Source: JAJKIV01 sp036741775 (GTDB lineage: Bacteria; Gemmatimonadota; Gemmatimonadetes; Gemmatimonadales; Gemmatimonadaceae). Taken from it: DNA of 64,000 nucleotides. This document shows positions 18,101-24,648 of this stretch, piece after piece (positions within the stretch are counted from its first letter, which is position 1; every line of letters starts with the position of its first letter). The notes beneath the pieces were generated by a model. The model was not told the origin of the DNA, searched no databases, and worked only from the letters and a program-made list of their open reading frames with translations. The stretch is taken from NCBI GenBank assembly GCA_036741775.1, contig DAINRQ010000018.1:1-64000 (forward strand). Direction: 5' to 3'. Both the position numbers and the translations under genes were made by a program.

Positions 18101-18607
18101 CTCGCAGCGTCCACACGGCGCCGCGTGCGCGGCAGCTTCGGCGGCGGTAACTCGGGCGGCTGGTTCATGCGAGAGGAGTACCCGCACTTCGGGCAGGCGA
18201 CGATCGCGAGCGAGATCGTGAAAGCTGGCGGACGCGTCGGCATCGGCAGCCACGGCCAGCTCCAGGGCCTCGGCTACCACTGGGAGATGTGGCTCGTGGG
18301 GAGCGGTGGCATGTCGAATCATGACGTGCTGCGCGCGGCAACGATCTTCGGCGCCGAGGCGATCGGGCTCGCGGGCGAGGTTGGTACGGTCGAGGCGGGG
18401 AAGCTCGCGGATCTCGTCGTGCTCGACGCGAACCCGCTCGAGAACATCCGCAACTCGAACACGGTGCGGTACGTGATGAAGAACGGCCGGCTCTACGACG
18501 GTAACACGGTGGACGAGATCTGGCCGCGGCAGAAAAAGATGGATCCGGTCCCCGGCACGGCTGATACGCCGCTGCCCGCTGGCGCGGCGGGGATCGGGAG
18601 GCAGTAA
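15137..18607 (+). CDS. Exported TolB-like beta-propeller fused to an amidohydrolase (paralogue 2)
   Basis: A 1156-residue protein with the same layout as the minus-strand gene at 7229-10681: signal peptide (LPILSASLALASVSLLSPTTLSAA), PD40/TolB propeller repeats (LDVSPDGRTIVFDLLGDLYTI, PRFSPDGKLIVFTSDRDG), then an amidohydrolase barrel with VPGFVDTHAHLRLQQ, the EGALDYRYD segment and LADLVVLDANPLENI. It lacks the long poly-Gly run of its paralogue. Again GIGSHGQLQG stands where related enzymes often have a GTD motif. The two genes bracket the YfhO and VWA genes, which suggests an old duplication. A peptide or imide hydrolase role is inferred from the family only. ATG 15137 is the first start giving a signal peptide. 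Confidence 0.85.
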   Translation: MRLPILSASLALASVSLLSPTTLSAAQDSARTVAAQPRARDLPLDPARTISIDTDEGSWMSLDVSPDGRTIVFDLLGDLYTIPITGGDATQLTNGMAYDAQPRFSPDGKLIVFTSDRDGGDNVWTIDVATKQTKQITKGKNFRYRSPEWTPDGNYIIVSRATGPIGTSKLWMFHKDAGGGTQLIRDPQPMLAGNFPLSTLGAAFGKDERFIWYAQRAGSWEYNAGLPQYQIMTFDRQTGRREGRANLHGSAFRPAVSPDGKWLVYGSRYETQTGLRIRDLETSEERWLAYPVQRDEQESVASLDVLPGYSFTPDAQAVVVSYGGKIWRVPVTCPAAQGASSATRDPRPNAACPPTAIPFRVRAQIGIGPKLAFNYKVDDSPEFTVRQIRDAVPSPDGKRLAFVAMDKVYVMDYPNGAPRRLTDLTGNDAQPAWSPDGQSIAFVTWTREGGSLYKVPAAGGRATRLTTGNALYLQPAWSPDGRRVVALRSPAQTVRESGGFAGPAELIWVPANGGRATFIASAQGRSAPHFTSDTNRIFMYGQGEGLVSIRWDGSDQRTHLRVTGARFPEPAPGGPAGAPAATVRMAPRGDQALAQIANDLFVVPVPFTGEAPSISLADPNAAEFPARRLTDVGAQFPSWSADGKRVHWSIGNSHFVYDLDRARQYDDSVEAARRARGDTAGAARPGADSAARATGPAANPRGYQPVETRITLRVKRDIPEGVAVFRNARIITMKGDEVVERGDILVRNNRIVAVGPAGTLQVPNGAREIDAAGKTIVPGFVDTHAHLRLQQGVHQQPWSYLANLAYGVTTTRDPQTGTTDVLTYEDAVAAGMAVGPRIYSTGPGLFGTGYVPAMGEDIKDLEHARRIMRRYSQYYDTKTLKMYIAGNRQQRQWIITAAREQQIMPTTEGALDYRYDLTMLIDGYPGQEHSLPIFPLYKDVVKLFAESGIAYTPTFLVAYGGPWGENWFYTTEDVYNDPKLRRFIPYEVLAASTRRRVRGSFGGGNSGGWFMREEYPHFGQATIASEIVKAGGRVGIGSHGQLQGLGYHWEMWLVGSGGMSNHDVLRAATIFGAEAIGLAGEVGTVEAGKLADLVVLDANPLENIRNSNTVRYVMKNGRLYDGNTVDEIWPRQKKMDPVPGTADTPLPAGAAGIGRQ

Positions 18608-18611
18608 CACG

Positions 18612-18745
18612 CTGTCATTCCGAGCGGAGGCGCCGTAAGGCGCCGGAGTCGAGGAATCGAAGGGATGCTGGTAGACGCGCCCCTCTCCCGGGACGACGGC
18701 GATTCCTCGACTTCGCGGCCTGCAGCCGCTCCGCTCGGAATGACC
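18612..18745. repeat. TCATTCCGAG fold-back repeat (copy 1)
   Basis: The ends tgtcattccgagcggag and ctccgctcggaatgac are inverted, and the inner cgaggaatcg/cgattcctcg also pair. The middle contains ctggtagacgcgcccctctcccggga. Close relatives lie at 34967, 37088, 39116, 44279 and 49559, always in gene-free sequence. Confidence 0.85.
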
Positions 18746-18882
18746 CTCTGTTCTGAATGACAACGGCGGTCCGACGACGTTCGCCCGAAGTGGTAGTGTT
18801 CGGAATCGAGGCGCCGGGGTAGGCTCAACGCCTGTCCCGGCGTTTCGCTCGTTGCCGGGCCGGTGCCCTCATACCCGGAGAC

Positions 18883-20658
18883 ATGGTGACACGTCGTGCG
18901 ATCCCGGTCAGCCTCGCCATTGCAGTGCTGGCGAGCGCATGCAGCTCCGCATCGGTCTCGACCTCCGAGAGCATCGGCATCGGCGTGTCGGCGACGACCG
19001 CCGCGCCCGCGTCCGTGCCTAGCAAGCTGCCGCTCGAGTACACCGGTGGACCGACGCGACCCGAGATCTCCGCCGTCGACATGATGACGCGAGTGTACAT
19101 CCTCGCCGATGATTCCATGATGGGCCGCAGCGCGGCGACTCCGCATAACGCGATGGGTGCCGCGTACATCGAGCGAGAAGCCCGACGCCTCGGCCTTCGT
19201 CCGGCGGGTGAGAACGGCACCTACTTCCAGCACCCACTGGATCAGCGCGAGATCGACCCGGTCACGTCGCTGTCCGTCGGCAGCACGCAGTTCACGTTGT
19301 GGAAAGACTTCGCGCCACGCGACCAGAGCCCGGGGGCACGCGTGTTCGACGGCGCGACGGTGGTCTATGCCGGTTCACTCGGCGACCCGCAGCGGCTTGT
19401 CTCACCGTCGGCAGTCGCTGGGAAGGTCGCGCTCGTGACCGCCGCGAAGGACGGCGCTGGACGTGGCAACTTCAACGTCAATCGGGGGCAGATCGTCGCG
19501 CGGTTCCCCGATGCCGCGGCCATCGCGGTCGTGACGCTCGATTACGTCCCGCCAGGATACGTCGATCAGTTTTACCGGTCGCCACAGATCGTGCAGAAGG
19601 GCGGTGGCGCATCGCGGGCGGGCCCGAGCTACTTCTACGTGACGAACGCCGTCGCGCGCGCAATGCTTGGCGCCGACGCCGAGTCGGCGCAGCCAGGCAC
19701 GAACGGCGGGACGGTACGCGGGCAGATCCGGTTCGTCTCGCGACCCGCCCCCGCGCGCAACGTGATTGCCATCCTCCCTGGCTCGGACCCGGTGCTGCGA
19801 CACCAGTACGTGGCGATCGGCGCGCATAACGACCACGTCGGTTTCGACGGCCGGCCGGCCGACCACGATTCGGTGAAGGCGTACCAGATGATTGCCCGCC
19901 CCCAGGGTGCCGACAACGCCGACACGCCGGTCACCGATGCCGACTGGACGCGCATCCGCCAGGTGACGGACAGTCTGCGCGCGCAGCATTCCCAGCGCCG
20001 CGACTCGATCTACAACGGCGCCGACGATGATGCGTCGGGCACGTCGACCGTACTCGAGATCGCCGAGGCCTTCGTGAACGCGCGCGTGAAGCCGAAGCGG
20101 TCGCTCCTGTTCGTCTGGCACACCGCGGAGGAGCTCGGCCTCATCGGTGCGGCGTACTTCACGGACAACCCCACCGTGCCGCGGGACTCGATCGTCGCGC
20201 AACTCAACATCGACATGGTCGGTCGCGGTGGCGCGAACGACATCACCGGTGTGACGAAGGACGGCGCCCCCATTCGAGGCGGACCAGGTTACGTGCAGCT
20301 GATCGGGTCGCGCCGGTTGTCGACGGAGCTCGGTGACATCGCAGAGCGGGTGAATACGGAGCAGCAGCTCGGGATGAACTTCGATTACTCGCTCGACGCG
20401 AACGGTCATCCGCAGAACATCTACTGCCGCAGCGATCACTACATGTACGCGCGCTACGGCATCCCGATCATCTTCTTCACGACGGGTGGCCACGCTGATT
20501 ACCACCAGGTGACGGACGAGCCGCAGTACGTTGATTACAATCGCATGGAGCAGGTAGGCCGCCTCGTCTACGGTATTGCTGACCGCGTGGCGAACCTCGA
20601 CCACCGCGTCGTCGTGGACAAGCCGAAGCCGAACCCCATTGGAAGCTGCCAGCAATAG
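18883..20658 (+). CDS. M28-family zinc aminopeptidase, lipoprotein
   Basis: A 591-residue protein with a lipoprotein signal (SLAIAVLASAC, Cys about 20). A protease-associated domain lies at about residues 130-270, inserted as in aminopeptidase Y-like enzymes. The M28 catalytic domain shows the expected zinc ligands: IGAHNDHVG (His, Asp region), GADDDASGT (bridging Asp), HTAEELG (catalytic Glu plus ligand Glu), NIDMVGRG (Asp) and SDHYMYARYG (His). It should remove N-terminal residues from peptides at the periplasmic or outer face. Compared with many relatives it has an insertion of about 60 residues between the first His and the bridging Asp (HDSVKAYQMIARPQG onward). ATG 18883 is preceded by CCCGGAGAC. 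Confidence 0.9.
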   Translation: MVTRRAIPVSLAIAVLASACSSASVSTSESIGIGVSATTAAPASVPSKLPLEYTGGPTRPEISAVDMMTRVYILADDSMMGRSAATPHNAMGAAYIEREARRLGLRPAGENGTYFQHPLDQREIDPVTSLSVGSTQFTLWKDFAPRDQSPGARVFDGATVVYAGSLGDPQRLVSPSAVAGKVALVTAAKDGAGRGNFNVNRGQIVARFPDAAAIAVVTLDYVPPGYVDQFYRSPQIVQKGGGASRAGPSYFYVTNAVARAMLGADAESAQPGTNGGTVRGQIRFVSRPAPARNVIAILPGSDPVLRHQYVAIGAHNDHVGFDGRPADHDSVKAYQMIARPQGADNADTPVTDADWTRIRQVTDSLRAQHSQRRDSIYNGADDDASGTSTVLEIAEAFVNARVKPKRSLLFVWHTAEELGLIGAAYFTDNPTVPRDSIVAQLNIDMVGRGGANDITGVTKDGAPIRGGPGYVQLIGSRRLSTELGDIAERVNTEQQLGMNFDYSLDANGHPQNIYCRSDHYMYARYGIPIIFFTTGGHADYHQVTDEPQYVDYNRMEQVGRLVYGIADRVANLDHRVVVDKPKPNPIGSCQQ

Positions 20659-20668
20659 AGCGATGGGC

Positions 20669-20739
20669 AAGGGGTCAGAGTCCTAACGCATCATACGAAC
20701 GCAGCGCGTTCGTATGATGCGTTAGGACTCTGACCCCTT
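20669..20739. repeat. Perfect 34-bp palindromic repeat of the GGGGTCAGAGTCCTAAC family (copy 3)
   Basis: Arms 20669-20702 and 20706-20739 are exact reverse complements with a 3-base loop. The outer 19 bases are identical to copy 2 (5894), while the inner bases (gcatcatacgaacgc) differ but still pair. It follows the M28 stop by 10 bases, the same spacing as copy 2 after aspS. Confidence 0.95.
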
Positions 20740-20754
20740 ACTTCGCGTGTAAGG

Positions 20755-21000
20755 CCCCTGTGCGCGCGGGTCGGTCGGAACGACGATGACGCGGAAAGGG
20801 CCGAAACGGCCAGATCGTTTGTCGGGAATCGGGAATCGGGAATCCAGGAACGGCCCGCGGGGACGGTGACGTTCCGGGCGGCCGTTCCCTTCGATCCCGG
20901 CTCATTGCGCGCGACGGCATCGATGCGGAGCCGTCATCCACCCGTTCCGGGTCATCCGTTCCCATCGTAGTTCCGACCGGCCGCGGCGCGCCACCTTGCC
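20755..21000. repeat. Dispersed fold-back repeat with GGGAATC array (3 copies)
   Basis: The left part has cgggtcggtcggaacgacg, then gatgacgcggaaagggcc. Three GGGAATC units lie at 20824-20844. The right part has ggaacggcccgcggggac, ccgtcatccacccgtt and cgtagttccgaccggcc. The arms are related to the copies at 2965, 55680 and 62930. No gene is seen between the M28 peptidase and the NTF2-like gene. Confidence 0.8.
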
Positions 21001-21044
21001 CCGGGAGCCCGTTCAGCCTGTACCACAGTTGGATACGGCTGTTG

Positions 21045-21413
21045 TTAGGCCGCGATGGCGAGTGTCGCGGTATCGTAGATGTAGCGTTCGTGGATGATCT
21101 TCCCGTCGCGCCACGTCTGCACCGCGATCTGGTCCATCCGGTAGCGCTGGCCATCGGCCGTCGTGTAGTCGAACACCCAGTTGATCGCCGCGCGCTCGCC
21201 CTCGACGATCACCGACGCGGCGCGGAACTGCACCGACAGGAGCGAGTCGAAGAACTCGCGCTCGCGCTGGAGATTGGCCGCGAGCCCCACCGTCGGGGGA
21301 TCGACGTTTTCCTGCATCGCGACGTCCTCGCCGTAGTAGGTCTCGATCGCCTCGAGCATCCGGCCCTGCTCCACGAGCTCCACGAGATGCTGCACCCGCT
21401 GCTTGATGGACAT
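21045..21413 (-). CDS. SnoaL/NTF2-like domain protein
   Basis: A 122-residue single-domain protein. The N-terminal helices (VQHLVELVEQGRMLEAIETYYGEDVAMQEN), the strand region INWVFDYTTADGQRYRMDQIAVQTWRDG and the final KIIHERYIYD match the SnoaL-like NTF2 fold, a cone-shaped pocket used for small-molecule isomerases, dehydratases or ligand binding. No catalytic set can be assigned. It lies 60 bases downstream of the DoxX gene on the same strand, so the two are probably co-transcribed and controlled by the neighbouring MarR regulator. Confidence 0.8.
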   Translation of the reverse strand: MSIKQRVQHLVELVEQGRMLEAIETYYGEDVAMQENVDPPTVGLAANLQREREFFDSLLSVQFRAASVIVEGERAAINWVFDYTTADGQRYRMDQIAVQTWRDGKIIHERYIYDTATLAIAA

Positions 21414-21473
21414 GGTCCTGTCTCCGTAATGGGTAATGGTGATGAAGCGGTGAAACCGAGAGGCGTTGCGCCG

Positions 21474-21998
21474 TCAGGCTGCGCGGTGGCCTCGCGAAGT
21501 GACGGCGGGAGCCACCTGAGTGACGTCCTCGCGGTACGAGCGGCCGAATCGCTTCGTGAGCAGGCGATCGACCGACAGCGCGCCGGCGCCATTTATGGCC
21601 ACGACGACGCCAAGGCCGATCGCGAGCAGATGGTATTCGAAGCCTTCGGTGCCGGCCGGCAGCGTGCCGAACCAGTTCATGAAGAACCCGTTAGGTACGT
21701 GCGTGCTGGCAGCGCCGATCATGAGACCGATGATGCCGAGGGCTGCGAGTCGCCCGCCGAGGCCCAGCAGGAGGGCAATCGGAGCGACCACCTCGGTGAC
21801 GATCGCGAGCGCCGCGAGCGGAGCGGGGAACCCGACCGTCTCCGTCATCCAGGTGAGCGTGCCACTGAAGCCGTAGCCACCGAGCAGCCCGAAGGCGTGC
21901 TGGAGCCCGTGCGGGAACATGATTGCGCCGAGCGTGATGCGGCTGGCGAGCGCGCCGACGTCGGCGTTGGTTCTCAGGAGTGTGCGGTGCATGGTCAT
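21474..21998 (-). CDS. DoxX-family integral membrane protein
   Basis: A 174-residue membrane protein with four predicted helices: GALASRITLGAIMFPHGLQH, LAALAIVTEVVAPIALLLGL, LAALGIIGLMIGAAS and LLAIGLGVVVAINGAGAL. The first helix with GxxMxxHGxQ and the GFP element after it are hallmarks of DoxX/SURF4-like proteins. Some relatives take part in thiol or oxidative stress systems; the function here is unknown. It is the first gene of a two-gene operon with the NTF2-like protein, and a palindromic putative operator lies between it and the marR stop codon. Confidence 0.85.
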   Translation of the reverse strand: MTMHRTLLRTNADVGALASRITLGAIMFPHGLQHAFGLLGGYGFSGTLTWMTETVGFPAPLAALAIVTEVVAPIALLLGLGGRLAALGIIGLMIGAASTHVPNGFFMNWFGTLPAGTEGFEYHLLAIGLGVVVAINGAGALSVDRLLTKRFGRSYREDVTQVAPAVTSRGHRAA

Positions 21999-22025
21999 CT
22001 CGTTAGGTCAAAATTGGTGGTCGAT

Positions 22026-22055
22026 GCAACAGTTGCTAGAGCATGTATAAGCAAC
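22026..22055. promoter_or_regulatory. Putative MarR operator upstream of doxX-like gene
   Basis: GCAACAGTTGC (22026-22036) is a perfect 5-bp inverted repeat, and a further AGCAAC (22050-22055) mirrors GTTGCT 12 bases away. The 11-mer aacagttgcta is repeated at 22667-22677, upstream of marR itself. MarR proteins bind such short palindromes. Binding is inferred from the shared sequence. Confidence 0.5.
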
Positions 22056-22062
22056 AACGCCG

Positions 22063-22641
22063 TCACTTGGTTCCCCGCGCACGGGCACGGGTTGACCGGC
22101 CCGACGGACCGGCATCGCGCACCACCGCGGTCCTCGGCGCACCGCGCTCGGCGTTCGCGGCGCGCACCTCATCCAGCAGCTCGATGAACTGCTCGAGCTG
22201 GGTCTCGTTCAACACCGCCACGACCTCCTCGTCGGTCGAGTCCATCTGTGGGTCGAGGGTATCGAGGAGCTTGCGGCCGGCGTCGGTCGCATAGCAGAGC
22301 ACCTGACGCCGATCCGGAAAGCTGCGCTCGCGGCGTACGAGCCCCGCGTCCTCGAGCTTGTCCAGGATACGCGTGATCGTCGTCCCTTCCTCGACCATCC
22401 GCTCGCGTATCGAGAGTGTCGGGATACCTCCAGCACCGGCGCCGCGGATGATCCGGAGCGCGTTGTACTGTGCGAGGCTCAGCGCCCATGGCTCCAGCAC
22501 GCGCGCGAACACACGGTGCACCACGGACGCGGTGCGGAGGAGCGCGATGGTCGCTTCCTGAGCCGTGGACCGAAACGGCCTGGATTGCTTGATCTCGCTC
22601 TGGACTGCGCTGGTCCGCGTTCGGGGTTTCGACTGAGGCAT
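22063..22641 (-). CDS. MarR-family transcriptional regulator
   Basis: A 192-residue regulator. The core from about residue 28 to 165 has the MarR winged-helix order: LLRTASVVHRVFARVLEPWALSLAQYNAL, the recognition region LSIRERMVEEGTTITRILDKLEDAGLV and the wing RRERSFPDRRQVLCYATDAG. The C-terminal tail is basic and disordered. MarR proteins usually repress divergent or adjacent genes and respond to phenolics, quinones or oxidants. The gene sits between a DoxX/NTF2 operon and a divergent flavoprotein gene, and an 11-base sequence is shared by both control regions. Confidence 0.9.
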   Translation of the reverse strand: MPQSKPRTRTSAVQSEIKQSRPFRSTAQEATIALLRTASVVHRVFARVLEPWALSLAQYNALRIIRGAGAGGIPTLSIRERMVEEGTTITRILDKLEDAGLVRRERSFPDRRQVLCYATDAGRKLLDTLDPQMDSTDEEVVAVLNETQLEQFIELLDEVRAANAERGAPRTAVVRDAGPSGRSTRARARGTK

Positions 22642-22665
22642 GCGGGCGGAGTTTGGTTGCCGTAA

Positions 22666-22688
22666 TAACAGTTGCTATGATAACTAAT
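22666..22688. promoter_or_regulatory. Putative MarR operator in the marR / flavoprotein divergent region
   Basis: The stretch contains the 11-mer aacagttgcta also present at 22028-22038 and extends to agttgctatgataact, an inverted AGTT/AACT pair. It lies 25-47 bases upstream of the marR start and upstream of the divergent flavoprotein gene, so it could control both. Confidence 0.45.
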
Positions 22689-22811
22689 ACTCCCGCACTG
22701 TCAAGGGCCTGCTCGACCTTGCTTGACCCGGCATCCTTCAGGCAGACGCCGGCGATGATCCCCGCAACTTTGCCGCCGGCTGCACGTCCGCTATCAACGA
22801 GCTGGCCCATC

Positions 22812-24587
22812 ATGATCACCGCAGACCTTCTCACACGCATTCCTCTGTTCGCCGAGATCCCGGAGACGGAGCGCGCATCCATTGCGGCGAGGGCGGCCGA
22901 CGTCCGCGTGCGCGGCGACGAATGGTTGACCGTCGAGGGCCAGAGCCCGGCATTCTTCGGACTCCTCGAAGGACGGCTCGCGGTCATCAAGGCGATTGCC
23001 GGACGCGACCATCACGTCGCGACGTTCGAGCCCGGCGAATACTTCGGGGAGGTGCCGCTTCTGCTGGGTTCTCCTACGGTCGCGGGAATCCGCGCGCTCG
23101 AGCCCGCGCGCTTGCTGCGCCTCGAGCCCGGCGACTTCCACGACTTGGTATCGCACTGCCGCGTGCTCAACGCGCAGATCACGAGCACCATGGAACAGCG
23201 CGTGAACGTCCTCAAACAGGTCGTAGCGGACTCCCAGGCAGTCGCGGCCACCGTCATCGGGACGCACCGCCATGCGGGGTGCCGCGAGCTACGCGACTTT
23301 CTGGCCCGAAACCACGTGCCTTTCGCCTGGCGGGACCTCGAGGATGAAGACTCGCTCAAACGGCTGGTCTACGACGGGATCGTGCCGTCGGTGGGTGCTG
23401 TGGCGTCGCCGGAATGCGTGGCCATTCGGACGTCGAAGCTCCCACTCGTGCTGTTGCCTGATGGACGCCGTCTCGAGTCACCGTCGCTTCGCGACGCCGC
23501 GAACGGCGTCGGCCTGCAGACCGAGCCGAAGCGCCGGTCATACGACGTCGTCATCGCCGGCGGTGGCCCGGCCGGGCTCGCCGCGGCGGTGTACGGAGCG
23601 TCGGAAGGACTCGCGACGCTGCTCGTCGAGCGAGTAGCGTGCGGCGGACAGGCCGGGACGTCCTCGCGCATCGAGAACTACCTCGGCTTTCCTGCCGGAT
23701 TGTCCGGTGACGAGCTGAGCTCGCGTGCGCGGCAACAGGCGCTGCGCTTTGGCGCCGAGCTGATGGTGGCGCGAACCGTCTCATCCGTCGGTTGTGCCGA
23801 CATCTCGTTAGGCGCCGAGGCGGCGGATCGCTCCGACGCCATGCACACGATCGTGCTCGACGACGGCAAGCGCATTGCGGCGCGCGCGGTGATTCTCGCC
23901 ACCGGTGTCCAGTATCGGCGTCTCGACGCGCCCGGTGCAGACCGCCTCGCGGGCCGAGGAGTCTACTACGGCGCGGCCACGACCGATGTCATGCGCATGC
24001 GCGGCCGCCGCGTCCACCTGGTCGGGGGCGGGAACTCCGCCGGACAGGCCGCGATGATGTTCGCGAACTGGGCAGACTCGGTCACGCTGATCGTTCGCGG
24101 TCGCTCCGTCGCTGCCAGCATGTCGCAGTATCTCATCGATCAGCTCGCGTCGAAGGCGAACGTGACCATAGAGACCGAGGCGCAGGTCGTCGAGGTGGAG
24201 GGCGACGCCGATCTCGAGGCCATTCACGTCGTGAGCGGACCCTCGCGCTCGCGCGAGCGCCGCGAGAGCGATGCCCTGTTCGTGTTCATCGGTGCACACG
24301 CCGAAACGTCCTGGCTCCCCGACCGGGTAATCCGCGACCAGTGGGGCTACGTGTGCACGGGGCGCGACGTGATGGACCTCCTCGAGGAGCGCGACGCAGG
24401 GACGTGGCCGCTCGAGCGCGACCCCTACTTGCTCGAGACGAGCGTGCCGGGCGTCTTCGCCGCCGGTGACGTGCGACATGGCTCGATCAAGCGCGTCGCG
24501 TCGAGTGTGGGAGAGGGAAGTATGGCGATCGCATTCGTGCACCAGTATCTGGCGGAAATCCGGGAGCGAGTCGCGTCGCGGGCGTGA
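22812..24587 (+). CDS. cNMP-binding domain fused to a glutaredoxin-like segment and a thioredoxin-reductase-like flavoprotein
   Basis: A 591-residue, three-part protein. Residues about 8-120 are a cyclic-nucleotide-binding domain (FEPGEYFGEVPLLLGSP). Residues about 140-220 are glutaredoxin/thioredoxin-like (THRHAGCRELRDFLARNHVPF). From about 240 comes a thioredoxin-reductase-type flavoprotein with the FAD motif VIAGGGPAGLAAA, the GGQAGTSSRIENYLGFP segment and the NADPH motif VGGGNSAGQAA. The place of the redox CxxC reads YYGAATTD, so the disulfide of true thioredoxin reductases is missing. This architecture is known in FAD oxidoreductases of unclear role. Start at 22812 is the first Met giving the cNMP domain; upstream starts are possible. 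It is divergent from marR, suggesting stress control. Confidence 0.85.
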   Translation: MITADLLTRIPLFAEIPETERASIAARAADVRVRGDEWLTVEGQSPAFFGLLEGRLAVIKAIAGRDHHVATFEPGEYFGEVPLLLGSPTVAGIRALEPARLLRLEPGDFHDLVSHCRVLNAQITSTMEQRVNVLKQVVADSQAVAATVIGTHRHAGCRELRDFLARNHVPFAWRDLEDEDSLKRLVYDGIVPSVGAVASPECVAIRTSKLPLVLLPDGRRLESPSLRDAANGVGLQTEPKRRSYDVVIAGGGPAGLAAAVYGASEGLATLLVERVACGGQAGTSSRIENYLGFPAGLSGDELSSRARQQALRFGAELMVARTVSSVGCADISLGAEAADRSDAMHTIVLDDGKRIAARAVILATGVQYRRLDAPGADRLAGRGVYYGAATTDVMRMRGRRVHLVGGGNSAGQAAMMFANWADSVTLIVRGRSVAASMSQYLIDQLASKANVTIETEAQVVEVEGDADLEAIHVVSGPSRSRERRESDALFVFIGAHAETSWLPDRVIRDQWGYVCTGRDVMDLLEERDAGTWPLERDPYLLETSVPGVFAAGDVRHGSIKRVASSVGEGSMAIAFVHQYLAEIRERVASRA

Positions 24588-24648
24588 TCGAGCGAAGGCG
24601 GCGCCGCGCGGACACGATCGCGACCGACACCGGGCACGCGCGAAGCGC

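Noticed and set aside
19402..20670. Minus-strand open frame of about 420 codons opposite the M28 peptidase
   Set aside because: It lies antisense to a gene with all M28 zinc ligands; no start signal and no recognisable domain.
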